This document shows, piece by piece, positions 6,419 to 14,051 of a DNA stretch of 28,666 nucleotides. The number at the start of each line of letters is the position of its first letter. Position 1 is the stretch's first letter. This DNA is from Corynebacterium sp. (GTDB lineage Bacteria > Actinomycetota > Actinomycetes > Mycobacteriales > Mycobacteriaceae). The stretch covers positions 1 through 28,666 of the forward strand of contig JAKDIS010000018.1 of assembly GCA_030450335.1 (NCBI GenBank). Reading direction: 5' to 3'. Under the pieces are notes generated by a model. The model was not told where the DNA came from. It searched no databases and saw nothing but the letters and a program-made list of their open reading frames with translations. The position numbers were made by a program, and so were the translations under genes.

Positions 6419-7411
6419 ATGCCCCGCACCCCTCACATCGCCGCCGCCGTCTCCGTCTCCGCCGTTCTGGCCGCGGGGCTCGCCGCGTCCCCCGCCGCCG
6501 CCTCGGTGACCGGCAGCCTCGGCCTGCCGCCGGTGCCGCCGGCGGTGTCCTCCCCGGCGGACAACCTGCCGTCCACCTTCGACCTGCAGGCCCACCGCGG
6601 CGGACGCGGCGAGTACACCGAGGAGTCGGTCGCCGCCTTCGACCACGCCCTCGACCGGGGCGTGACCACCCTCGAGCTGGACGTCCACCTGTCCGCCGAC
6701 GGCGTCCCCGTCGTCTGGCACGACGCCTCCATCCAGGCCGACAAGTGCACCGGCGAGCACGTCGGCGAGGACGTCCACGACCTCACCTTTGAGCAGCTGC
6801 AGACCCTCAACTGCAACCTGCCGCTGGAGGACTACCCCGACGCCGTCCACGCCGACGACAACCGCATCCTCTCCCTCACCGACGTCTTCGACCTCGCCGC
6901 GCGCGACCCGCAGGTCCACTTCAACATCGAGACCAAGATCGAGGCGGAGCAGCCGGAACGTTCCGCCCCGGCGCAGGAGTACGTGGACGCGATCCTCGAC
7001 GCCGCGCAGGACGCCGGGACCACCGACCGCATCGCCGTGCAGTCCTTCGACTGGTCCAGCCTGCCGCTGGTGCGCGAGCGCGCACCGCAGGTCCCGCTCA
7101 TCGCCCTGTTCGACGCGACGACGTGGGTGCCGGACTCGCCGTACCTCGGCCCGGTGGACTACGGCGACGGGGACGTCGTCGCCGCCGCGCAGCGGCTCGG
7201 CGTCGAGGTGCTCAGCCCCGCCTACGAGGACGTCGACGCGGCGTCCTTCATCACCCGGGCGCACGACGCGGGCCTGCGCGTGGTGCCCTGGACCATCAAC
7301 GAGGCCGCGGACATGGAGGAGTACGTCGACGCCGGCGCCGACGGCGTGATCACCGACTACCCCACGCGCCTGCGCGACATCCTGCAGGAGCGGGGCGTCG
7401 CCTACCGGTGA
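6419..7411 (+). CDS. Secreted glycerophosphodiester phosphodiesterase
   Basis: A 330-aa exported GDPD-family enzyme that hydrolyses glycerophosphodiesters to glycerol 3-phosphate and an alcohol outside the membrane. Residues 1-28 are a signal peptide ending ASPAAASV. The TIM-barrel active site is intact: HRGG with His59 and Arg60, the metal ligands Glu86 and Asp88 in TLELDVHLSADG, and the second catalytic His101 in VVWHDA. The late strands IAVQSFDW and GADGVITDYP also fit the family. The ATG has AGGAG four to five bases upstream. The gene is followed after 66 bp by a secreted lipase remnant in the same direction, suggesting an extracellular lipid-scavenging function for the pair. Confidence 0.92.
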   Translation: MPRTPHIAAAVSVSAVLAAGLAASPAAASVTGSLGLPPVPPAVSSPADNLPSTFDLQAHRGGRGEYTEESVAAFDHALDRGVTTLELDVHLSADGVPVVWHDASIQADKCTGEHVGEDVHDLTFEQLQTLNCNLPLEDYPDAVHADDNRILSLTDVFDLAARDPQVHFNIETKIEAEQPERSAPAQEYVDAILDAAQDAGTTDRIAVQSFDWSSLPLVRERAPQVPLIALFDATTWVPDSPYLGPVDYGDGDVVAAAQRLGVEVLSPAYEDVDAASFITRAHDAGLRVVPWTINEAADMEEYVDAGADGVITDYPTRLRDILQERGVAYR

Positions 7412-7463
7412 CGAAACTGCCTCGAACCACACCGATCCATGTTTGCGGGCGAACAGGATCCGG

Positions 7464-7469
7464 TACGGT
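7464..7469 (+). promoter_or_regulatory. Putative -10 element for leaderless lipase mRNA
   Basis: TACGGT in GGTACGGTTC ends eight bases before the ATG at 7478, which has no Shine-Dalgarno sequence. This supports MLRFKTKG as the start over the in-frame ATG at 7439. Confidence 0.4.
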
Positions 7470-7477
7470 TCTGGATC

Positions 7478-8506
7478 ATGTTACGTTTCAAAACCAAAGG
7501 CGCCGTCGCCGTGGCGACGGTGGCCACCGTCGCGGCCGTGACCGTCTCCACTGCGCCAGCTGAGCCCGCCGCCCCGTCCAACTTCGTCGACGCCTTCGTG
7601 CAGAGCTTCCACGACCCGCTGCGCTCCCCGGCCGGGGCCAACGACTGGGACTGCACCAGTGACCGCAACCCGGTCGTCCTGATCCACGGGACGTGGGAGA
7701 ACGCCTACGACAGCTGGTCCGCACTGGCGCCGGCACTCGCCGACGACGGGTACTGCGTCTTCGCCCCGAACTAGGGGCGCGCGGAGATCCAGGACAAGGG
7801 CGGCGTCGGCACCGTCCTGCCGAACACCTTCGCCACCGGCGACATCGCCGAGTCCGCCACCGAGGTCGGCGAGTTCGTCGACCGCGTCCTCGAGGCCACC
7901 GGCAGCGAGGAGGTCGACCTCGTCGGGCACTCCCAGGGCGGGCTGCTGGCACGCCAGTACCTCACCTTCAACGGTGGGGCGGACAAGGTGGACAGGGCCG
8001 TGACCCTCGGTGCCACGAACCACGGCACCACCCTGTCCGGTATCGCGAACCTCAACCGGTTCATCGGTGGCCTCGGCCTGGACCTCGACCCCGCGCTGGA
8101 CTACGTGATCGGCGAGGGCGGCACCCAGCAGCAGTACGGCTCACCGCTGCTCGAGCGGCTCAACGCCGCGGGCGACACCGTGCCCGGCGTGGACTACACC
8201 GCGGTCGGTACGAAGTACGACGAGGTCACCACGCCCTACGACTCGACGTTCCTCACCGCCGGTGAGGGTGCGAGCGTCACCAACGTCACCGTGCAGGACG
8301 GGTGCGAGCAGGACCATTCGGACCACGTCTCCATGTCCTACTCGCCGCGGGTCGTCGACATCGTGCGTGACGCCCTGGACCCCGGCAGCGTCCCGGAGAA
8401 GCGCTGCACACCGAACTCGCCGATCATGGGTGCCGGCACCACGGAGATCACCGAAGGCCTCACCGGGCCCTTCGGCTGGCTGTCGGAGAACACCCGCCCA
8501 CTGTAG
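7478..8506 (+). pseudogene. Secreted alpha/beta-hydrolase lipase interrupted by an in-frame amber codon
   Basis: The frame encodes a 342-residue exported triacylglycerol-lipase-type hydrolase but has a TAG at 7772-7774 (codon 99). Before it are a signal peptide (1-29) and the oxyanion motif LIHGTW (68-73), ending YCVFAPN. After it the same frame stays open for 243 codons and carries GHSQGG with nucleophile Ser151, a TKYDEVTTPY segment for the acid, and DHSDHVSMSY for the catalytic His. In relatives the position after this Asn is usually Tyr followed by Gly, and here the next codon is Gly, so a single Tyr-to-amber change explains the break. Either it is a recent nonsense mutation, a sequencing error, or a read-through codon. 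Two ordinary genes would not be predicted: the downstream in-frame ATG at 7988 would omit the nucleophile. Confidence 0.85.
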
Positions 8507-8525
8507 TGGGGGAAAGCTTATTTTT
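8497..8525 (+). terminator. Possible terminator overlapping the lipase stop codon
   Basis: CCCACT (8497-8502) and AGTGGG (8505-8510) form an inverted repeat around the TAG stop, followed by a T-rich stretch at 8518-8525. The stem is short and the T-tract is seven bases away, so the call is tentative. Confidence 0.4.
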
Positions 8526-8557
8526 CGGATTGTGATGTATCTATGTTGGACCCCTGA

Positions 8558-8563
8558 TAGATT
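8558..8563 (+). promoter_or_regulatory. -10 element for leaderless SDR mRNA
   Basis: TAGATT in GATAGATTGCG ends seven bases before the ATG at 8571 and the upstream DNA is unusually A/T-rich for this window. No Shine-Dalgarno sequence is present, so the transcript probably starts at the ATG. Confidence 0.65.
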
Positions 8564-8570
8564 GCGCCCT

Positions 8571-9347
8571 ATGAACAACACGAAGAGCATCTTCATCTCC
8601 GGCGGCGCCGCCGGAATCGGTCGCGAGGTCGCACTGAAGTTCCGCGACGCAGGCTGGACCGTCGGCGCCTACGACATCGACGAGCAGGGCCTCGAGCTGC
8701 TCAAGGAGCAGTTCCCCGACATCATCACCGGCCGTCTGGACGTCACCGACTACGAGTCGTGGGAGGAGGCCCTGGCCGACTTCACCTCGCACACCGGTGG
8801 CCGTCTCGACGTCCTCGACAACAACGCCGGCATCATCGGCGACCACGACGTCGCCGACCAGGCCCCCGGCCTGATCGCCAAGCAGATCGAGATCAACTGC
8901 ACCGGCATCACCTTCGGCGCGCGTGCCGCCCACCAGTACCTCAAGAACACCAAGGGCTCGCACATGGTGTCGATGGGGTCGGCGTCCGGCATCTACGGTC
9001 AGCCGCACATCACCCCGTACTCCGCCTCGAAGTTCTACGTGCACGGTTTCACCCAGGCGATGAGCCTGGAGTGGCGCAAGGACAAGATCCGCGTGGTCAA
9101 CATCATGCCGCTGTGGGTCAAGACCAAGCTCGCCGACGTCGAGGCCGCCTCGACCAAGCGTCTCGGTGTGCGCATCAAGACCGAGGACGTCGCCGACGCC
9201 GTGTGGAAGTCCGTGCACCCGAAGAACTGGCTGGAGCGTCAGCGCCAGGACTACTCGGTGTCCTTCCCCGACCTGGCCCTGCGTCTGGCCGCCCGGTTCT
9301 CCCCGGCCCCGGTCGCCCGCGAGTTCAACAAGATCATCGCCGGCTGA
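8571..9347 (+). CDS. SDR family NAD(P)-dependent oxidoreductase
   Basis: A 258-aa classical short-chain dehydrogenase. The cofactor loop GGAAGIGR is at 11-18, the NNAG motif at 84-88 region (LDNNAGI), Ser139 lies in GSASGIYG and the catalytic pair Tyr150/Lys154 is in PYSASKF. Asp35 after strand 2 in GAYDID favours NAD(H) over NADP(H). Substrate specificity cannot be read. The C-terminal 50 residues, with repeated Trp and basic residues (VWKSVHPKNWLERQRQ), may associate with a membrane, but this is speculative. The gene stands alone, apparently expressed from its own leaderless promoter, and ends before the palindromes at 9363-9392. Confidence 0.9.
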   Translation: MNNTKSIFISGGAAGIGREVALKFRDAGWTVGAYDIDEQGLELLKEQFPDIITGRLDVTDYESWEEALADFTSHTGGRLDVLDNNAGIIGDHDVADQAPGLIAKQIEINCTGITFGARAAHQYLKNTKGSHMVSMGSASGIYGQPHITPYSASKFYVHGFTQAMSLEWRKDKIRVVNIMPLWVKTKLADVEAASTKRLGVRIKTEDVADAVWKSVHPKNWLERQRQDYSVSFPDLALRLAARFSPAPVAREFNKIIAG

Positions 9348-9362
9348 TCACCGGGTCGGACA

Positions 9363-9378
9363 CATGACAACTGTCATG
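9363..9378. promoter_or_regulatory. Perfect inverted repeat 1 upstream of ABC/two-component operon
   Basis: CATGACA and TGTCATG are perfect seven-base arms around a two-base centre. The site lies 59 bp before the first gene of an operon that ends with a LuxR-type response regulator, so it is a candidate autoregulatory binding site. Confidence 0.6.
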
Positions 9379-9392
9379 GTCACGTCGTGACC
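9378..9392. promoter_or_regulatory. Perfect inverted repeat 2, abutting the first
   Basis: GGTCACG and CGTGACC are perfect seven-base arms around one base. It shares base 9378 with the preceding palindrome. The half-sites are related (GTCATG and GTCACG), as expected for two tandem dimer sites of one regulator. Confidence 0.6.
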
Positions 9393-9395
9393 GTT

Positions 9396-9419
9396 GCCCC
9401 GGGCCTTCGGGTCCGGGGC
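9396..9419 (+). terminator. G/C-rich hairpin with TTCG loop after the SDR gene
   Basis: GCCCCGGGCC (9396-9405) pairs with GGTCCGGGGC (9410-9419) with one G-T wobble around TTCG. It probably terminates SDR transcription. It lies between the double palindrome and the ABC gene, so a transcript starting at the palindromes would carry it in its leader and could be attenuated. Confidence 0.6.
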
Positions 9420-9436
9420 GCGGTTGTGTTGGGGGC

Positions 9437-10279
9437 ATGGAGAACACAGCCACCACAACACACACGGCCATCAACGCACAGGGGCTGCACAAGTCCTTCC
9501 GCGGCGGCGTCAGTGCCTTGCAGGACGTCAGCCTGACCGTCACCAGCGGGGAGATCGTGGCCCTGCTCGGCCGCAACGGCGCGGGCAAGACCACCCTGAT
9601 CGACCTGGTCCTCGGCCTCACGAAACCCACCGCCGGCACGGTCAACGTGCTCGGCGGCACACCGCGTGCCGCGATCACCGGCCAATGCGTCGGGGCGGTG
9701 ATGCAGACCGGCGGGCTGCTGCCCGACATGACCGTGGAGGGCACGGTGGCGATGATCGCCGCCACGATGCACCGTCCGCGTCCCGTCGCCGAGGTGCTGG
9801 AGCACGCCCGGCTGACCGACATGAGGAAACGCCGTGTGGGACGCTGCTCCGGCGGTGAACAGCAACGCCTGCGCTTCGCCCTCGCCCTGCTCGGCGACCC
9901 ACGGCTGCTCATCCTCGACGAGCCGACCGCGGGCATGGACCCCGCCAGCCGCCACGACTTCTGGGAGGACATGCGCGTGCAGTCCGCCCGCGGGGTCACC
10001 GTCGTCTTCGCCACGCACTACCTGCAGGAGGCGCAGGACGTCGCCGCACGGATCGTCCTGCTCGACGGTGGTGCCGTCGTCGCCGACGGCACCACCGAGG
10101 AGCTGCGCGGCGGCGGGGACGTCGTCGTGGAGTACGACCTGGACGGCCACCACTCGGTGACCACCGGGGAGTCGGACGCGCTGGCGCGCGACCTGCTCTC
10201 CCGCGGCGCGTCCAACCTGCGTATCAGCGGGCGGACGCTGGAGGACACGTTCATCCGGCTGACCGGGGGTGCGCGATGA
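9437..10279 (+). CDS. ABC transporter ATP-binding protein (drug/antibiotic exporter type)
   Basis: A 280-aa nucleotide-binding subunit. Walker A GRNGAGKTT is at 45-53, a Q-loop glutamine at 90 (VMQTGG), the signature CSGGEQQR at 137-144, Walker B LLILDEP at 157-163 and the switch His194 in FATHYLQEA. The C-terminal 70 residues form the regulatory extension seen in DrrA/CcmA-like exporters. The GTG/ATG choice is supported by GGGGG just before the ATG at 9437. The stop overlaps the permease start by four bases (ATGA), and kinase and regulator genes follow at the same overlap, so all four are one translationally coupled operon. The exported substrate is unknown. Confidence 0.92.
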   Translation: MENTATTTHTAINAQGLHKSFRGGVSALQDVSLTVTSGEIVALLGRNGAGKTTLIDLVLGLTKPTAGTVNVLGGTPRAAITGQCVGAVMQTGGLLPDMTVEGTVAMIAATMHRPRPVAEVLEHARLTDMRKRRVGRCSGGEQQRLRFALALLGDPRLLILDEPTAGMDPASRHDFWEDMRVQSARGVTVVFATHYLQEAQDVAARIVLLDGGAVVADGTTEELRGGGDVVVEYDLDGHHSVTTGESDALARDLLSRGASNLRISGRTLEDTFIRLTGGAR

Positions 10280-11040
10280 CCACGCTACGTTTCGCCCTGC
10301 ACGACCTGCGTCGGCTCTCCCGCGACGGCGCGATGCTCTTCTTCTCCATGGGCCTGCCCGTGGTGTTCTACCTGGTCTTCGGCCAGGCGATGGGGTTCGG
10401 CGACGAGTCCGTGGGCCGAGGCGACGTCTCGGCGTACATCATGATCGGCATGGCGCTCTACGCCGGCGTGACCGGCGCGGTCGCCGCCGCCGGGCAGGTC
10501 GTGGTCGAGAGCACCACCGGCTGGGGACGCCAGCTCGCGCTCACCCCGCTGACCCACGCGCAGCTGGTGGCGTCGCGTCTGCTGGGCATCACCATCCGCG
10601 CGGTGCTGCCCGTCGCCGCCGTGTTCACCGTCGGTGCGGTGACCGGCGCGTCGATGCCGGCTGCGGCGTGGGCGGCGTCCTTCCTGCTGTGCGTCGTCGG
10701 CGCGGTTCCCTTCGGTTTCTACGGCATGGCCTGGTCGCAGGCCTGGCCCACGGAGACCTCGGTGAGCATCGCCGGGACCAGCGTGGTGGTGCTCGCGTTC
10801 CTCGGCAACCTGTTCATGCCCCTGCCGGAGACGATGATGACCGTGGGACGCTTCAGCCCGATGTACGGGGCGGTGTCGCTGGCCAGGTGGCCGCTGAGCG
10901 AGGGCTACCAGTCCGTCTCGTACGAACCGTGGCTCGTGCACGACCCGCTATGGTGGGCGGTGGTGAACTTCCTGGTCTGGACGGCGGTCCTCGTCGCCGT
11001 GGTCCTGGCCCTGCACTCCCGGGAGAAGGGACGGCGATGA
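10276..11040 (+). CDS. ABC-2 type transporter permease
   Basis: A 254-aa integral membrane subunit with about six transmembrane helices, starting with an amphipathic segment (FALHDLRRLSRDGAMLFF) that runs along the membrane before the first helix near 20-37. Features typical of ABC-2 permeases are the TTGWGRQLALTPLTHAQLVASR cytosolic loop (shown only in part: GRQLALTPLT near 84-93) and the late LPETMMTVGRFSPMYGA helix-breaking segment. It pairs with the ATPase encoded just upstream to form an exporter dimer. Start and stop both overlap neighbours by four bases. Homologues in similar operons export drugs, lipids or peptides; here the substrate is not determinable. Confidence 0.9.
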   Translation: MTTLRFALHDLRRLSRDGAMLFFSMGLPVVFYLVFGQAMGFGDESVGRGDVSAYIMIGMALYAGVTGAVAAAGQVVVESTTGWGRQLALTPLTHAQLVASRLLGITIRAVLPVAAVFTVGAVTGASMPAAAWAASFLLCVVGAVPFGFYGMAWSQAWPTETSVSIAGTSVVVLAFLGNLFMPLPETMMTVGRFSPMYGAVSLARWPLSEGYQSVSYEPWLVHDPLWWAVVNFLVWTAVLVAVVLALHSREKGRR

Positions 11041-12104
11041 AGAACTTCGACGGTGCCTCCAGCCTGATGGCGTCCATCTGGCTGGTCGTGCTCGTGGTCC
11101 CCGCGGTGGTGCTGGTCGTCACCGAGGGGTTCACGCCACGCACGGTGGCCGGGGTCGCCCTGTTCGTACTCTTCGGCACGGTGTACGCCACCGCCTTCGG
11201 CCTGGTCGACCACTGGCCGGGCGGGATGTCGATGATGCGGCGCTACCTGTTCTGGTTCTCCCTGCTCGCCGTCGTGGCGGTGGTGACCGCCGTGGTCGTC
11301 GGCGCGTTGGCGACCTTCCTCGTCCCCTTCTTCGTGGCGGTGCTGTCCTTCCCGCTGCCGGTACGGTTCAGCCTGCCGGCCACCGTGGTGCTGGTGGTCG
11401 TGTCGACGGCGCTGGTGTGGCTGCTGGAACCGGCGGCGATGCCCGGGGTGCTGGGCGGCACGCTGGTCTCCCCGGCGATGGTTTACGCCGTGGCACTGGT
11501 GACCCGCCGCTACGAGGAACGCGCGGAGCTCGAGCACGACCTGGAGATCTCGCGGCAGCGCGAGTCCATCGCCGTGGACGTCCACGACCTGCTCGGCCAC
11601 TCCCTGACCGTGGTGACCCTGAAGTCCGAGCTCGCCGGACGCCTCGTCGACACCGACCCGGCGGCGGCGAAGGACGAGCTCGAGCAGATCACCCGGATCT
11701 CCCGCACGGCCCTGGCCGAGGTGCGCTCCACGGTGACGCGGATGCGCTCGCCCGACCTCGCCGGCGAGGTGGAGGCCGCGCGCCGGGCGCTGGGCACCGC
11801 GGGCATCCGCGCCGTCCTGCCCCACGACGTGTCGGTGGCCGGGGTGAACGCCCACCTGTACTCGTGGGTGGTGCGTGAGGCGGTGACGAACGTGGTGCGT
11901 CATTCGCGGGCGCGTACGTGCGAGGTGACGATGAGCGCCGACCGGGTGCAGGTCAGCGACGACGGTGTCGGCGGGACGGACGCGGCCCGGTGGGGCAACG
12001 GGCTGACCGGGCTGGGTCGCCGCGTCGCCGATGCCGGCGGCACGCTGACAGTGGACGGCACCGCCGGCACCACCGTGCTGGTGAGAATGGCAGGTCAACA
12101 ATGA
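11037..12104 (+). CDS. Sensor histidine kinase, DesK/NarL-partner type (HisKA_3)
   Basis: A 355-aa membrane sensor. Residues 1-155 hold about five transmembrane helices with little outside the membrane, so the signal is probably sensed within the membrane, as in DesK-like kinases. Dimerisation and phosphotransfer use a HisKA_3 domain with DVHDLLGHSL at 181-190, phosphorylated on His183. The ATP-binding domain has VREAVTNVVRHS (N box), DDGVGG (G1) and GNGLTGLGRR (G2). The start ATG overlaps the permease stop, and its own stop overlaps the regulator start (both ATGA). Together with the upstream ABC genes this looks like a self-contained sensing and export module responding to membrane-active compounds or membrane state. 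Confidence 0.92.
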   Translation: MKNFDGASSLMASIWLVVLVVPAVVLVVTEGFTPRTVAGVALFVLFGTVYATAFGLVDHWPGGMSMMRRYLFWFSLLAVVAVVTAVVVGALATFLVPFFVAVLSFPLPVRFSLPATVVLVVVSTALVWLLEPAAMPGVLGGTLVSPAMVYAVALVTRRYEERAELEHDLEISRQRESIAVDVHDLLGHSLTVVTLKSELAGRLVDTDPAAAKDELEQITRISRTALAEVRSTVTRMRSPDLAGEVEAARRALGTAGIRAVLPHDVSVAGVNAHLYSWVVREAVTNVVRHSRARTCEVTMSADRVQVSDDGVGGTDAARWGNGLTGLGRRVADAGGTLTVDGTAGTTVLVRMAGQQ

Positions 12105-12715
12105 TCCGGGTACTTGTCGCCGACGACCAGGACCTGGTGCGCGGTGCCCTCGCCGCGCTGCTCGCCACCGAACGCGACATCGACGTCGTCGCCGAGGTCG
12201 GACGCGGCGACGAGGTGGTCGACGCCGTGCGGGAGCACCGCGTCGACGTCGCCCTGCTCGACATCGAGATGCCCGGCATGACCGGCATCGAGGCGGCGGA
12301 GGAATTACAGGCGCTGGCGGCGTCCGGCACGTCCTGCCGTTCGGTGATCGTGACGACGTTCGGACGCCCCGGCTACCTGCGCGCCGCGCTCGCCGCCGGT
12401 GCCACCGGCTTCGTGGTGAAGGACACCCCGGCGTCCCAGCTGGCCGAGACGGTGCGTCGGGTGCACCGCGGGCTGCGCGTGGTCGACCCCGCACTGGCGG
12501 AGGAGTCCCTGTTCACCCCGGACTCACCGCTGACCGCGCGCGAGGTCGAGGTGTGCCGCGCGGCGCGCTCCGGGGCGGGCGTCCGGCAGATCGCCGCCCA
12601 ACTGCACCTGTCGCAGGGCACGGTACGCAACCACCTGTCCTCGGTGATCGGCAAGACCGGGACGTCCAACCGCTTCGAGGCGGTGGGCGTGGCCGATCAG
12701 AACGGGTGGCTGTGA
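12101..12715 (+). CDS. Response regulator, NarL/LuxR family
   Basis: A 204-aa regulator. The receiver domain has acidic residues Asp8/Asp9, the phosphorylation site Asp54 in LLDIEMPG, Thr85-86 and Lys107 in VVKDTP. After a linker, the LuxR helix-turn-helix runs from LTAREVEV (about 145) through QIAAQLHLSQGTVRNHLSSV. It is the partner of the kinase encoded just upstream, and the palindromes at 9363-9392 are the best candidate binding sites, implying control of its own operon. The final 19 bp overlap the convergent MFS gene. Confidence 0.93.
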   Translation: MIRVLVADDQDLVRGALAALLATERDIDVVAEVGRGDEVVDAVREHRVDVALLDIEMPGMTGIEAAEELQALAASGTSCRSVIVTTFGRPGYLRAALAAGATGFVVKDTPASQLAETVRRVHRGLRVVDPALAEESLFTPDSPLTAREVEVCRAARSGAGVRQIAAQLHLSQGTVRNHLSSVIGKTGTSNRFEAVGVADQNGWL

Positions 12716-13884
12716 CGTGCGGTGACGAGCACCGACACCGCGCAGACCGCCGCGCCGACGCAGAACACCGGCACGTAACCCACCGTCGGGGCGATCAACG
12801 AGACCACGAACGGCATGAAGAAGCCCAGGTACGTCAGGGCGTAGAAGACCGCGGTGAGCGAGCCGAGCTCCCCGGGCCCGGCGATGCGCTGCACCTCGCG
12901 CAGCCCGGAGACCATCATGATGCCGTAGGCCGTGCCCAGCACCACCGCGGTGGGCACCAGGAACCACACCGCCTGGGTGGTCACCACCACGATCGAGGCG
13001 ACCATGCCCAGCCCGGCGGTGCCCAGCGCGTACATCGGCGGGGTCACCCGCGTGTGCACCGGCAGCCGCCCCGCCCACGGCTGCACGAACGTGCCGGTCA
13101 GCATGGTGACCCCGGCGATGAGCCCGGTGTAGGCGACCGGTGCCGACACCTGTGCGGTGACCAGCGGGGGCAGCACGGCGAAGGACGTCGTGGCCAGGCC
13201 GAACGCCCACGGCGCCCACAGTGCCACCGTGAACAGGAACCGCGGTGAGCGCGCCGAGGGCGGGACACGCAGCCGGGAGTCCGAGCGTCGGCCGGCCTCC
13301 GGGGTCACCCACACCAGCGGGGTGACGACCAGCGCCATGACCAGGTGCAGGATCAGCGGGGTGGTGTCCGGCCCCGGCAACCACTCGGCGACCGGGCCGC
13401 TGACCAGCGGGCCGACCCCGAAACCGGCGGACGTGGCGGCGGTGGCGCGCCGGGCGGCGGCCCCGTCGGTACCGTCTGCATCCGGCGTGACCTCCTTGAG
13501 CCACGACGCCCCGGCGGCGAGGACCAGGCCCACCGCCACGCCGGTGAGCATGCGTCCCGCGCTGAGCAGGACGGGGCCGGCGGCAGCAGTGGCGTCAGTG
13601 GCGTCAACGGCGAGGTGCGCGGCGAGGGTGACGAGCGTGCCCGCCACGGAGAACAGCAGCGCGGGACGCACCACGGCGCGGCGTCCACGACGGTCCGACA
13701 GCGGGCCGCCGACCATGAGTGCGGGGATCAGGCCGAGGACGTAGACGGCGAGGATGAGGTTCACCGGTGCCTGCGCGAGACCGTGGACGTCGCGCATCAC
13801 CGGCAGCAGCGGGGCGAAGAGGTTCGCGCCGTAGGAGACGGCGAACATGCCCAGGGCGATGCGGACCCAGGGTGGCAGTGTCAT
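12697..13884 (-). CDS. MFS transporter
   Basis: A 395-aa major facilitator with about 12 transmembrane segments. The first four residues lead into a helix with MFAVSYGANLFAPLLPVM, and motif A GPLSDRRGRRAVV lies in the loop between helices 2 and 3 (about 60-72). A Gly/Ala-rich central loop separates the halves. Small-solute efflux is the usual role, but no substrate signature is evident. There is no ribosome-binding site; CACAAT ends seven bases before the ATG, so the message is likely leaderless. It converges with the response regulator gene and overlaps it by 19 bp. A pair of 17-bp direct repeats lies about 56 bp upstream of its start. Confidence 0.88.
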   Translation of the reverse strand: MTLPPWVRIALGMFAVSYGANLFAPLLPVMRDVHGLAQAPVNLILAVYVLGLIPALMVGGPLSDRRGRRAVVRPALLFSVAGTLVTLAAHLAVDATDATAAAGPVLLSAGRMLTGVAVGLVLAAGASWLKEVTPDADGTDGAAARRATAATSAGFGVGPLVSGPVAEWLPGPDTTPLILHLVMALVVTPLVWVTPEAGRRSDSRLRVPPSARSPRFLFTVALWAPWAFGLATTSFAVLPPLVTAQVSAPVAYTGLIAGVTMLTGTFVQPWAGRLPVHTRVTPPMYALGTAGLGMVASIVVVTTQAVWFLVPTAVVLGTAYGIMMVSGLREVQRIAGPGELGSLTAVFYALTYLGFFMPFVVSLIAPTVGYVPVFCVGAAVCAVSVLVTARHSHPF

Positions 13885-13891
13885 GAGTCAC

Positions 13892-13897
13892 ATTGTG
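13892..13897 (-). promoter_or_regulatory. Putative -10 element for leaderless MFS mRNA
   Basis: On the minus strand CACAAT is followed by seven bases and then the ATG at 13884. The same hexamer and spacing occur before the EamA gene at 21888. Confidence 0.45.
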
Positions 13898-13939
13898 GCA
13901 TGCGCTTCGCGGGCTTATGGATACCGGGCTGTTTCTGAC

Positions 13940-13979
13940 GCAGAAAGGTCCAGTAGAACAGCGCAGAAAGGTACAGTAG
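13940..13979. repeat. Two 17-bp direct repeats with 23-bp period
   Basis: GCAGAAAGGTCCAGTAG (13940-13956) recurs at 13963-13979 with one change (C to A at base 11). The period of 23 bp is close to two helical turns. The first copy also pairs with the preceding TTTCTG (13932-13937) as an inverted repeat. The stretch lies in the 167-bp gene-free gap between the MFS start and the lipoprotein stop and has a lower G/C look than its surroundings. It may be an operator for the MFS gene or a relic of a mobile element; nothing else is recognised in the gap. Confidence 0.65.
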
Positions 13980-14051
13980 GTGAGGCCAATGCAGGTCAGA
14001 CGATTTCATCAGTGACACGTCCGATGGGGGATCAGGGCCTCACGGAGCGGC

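Noticed and set aside
7988..8506. A separate 172-aa gene starting at the in-frame ATG after the amber codon
   Set aside because: It would omit the lipase nucleophile and signal peptide and has no ribosome-binding site; the frame is better read as the rest of an interrupted lipase.
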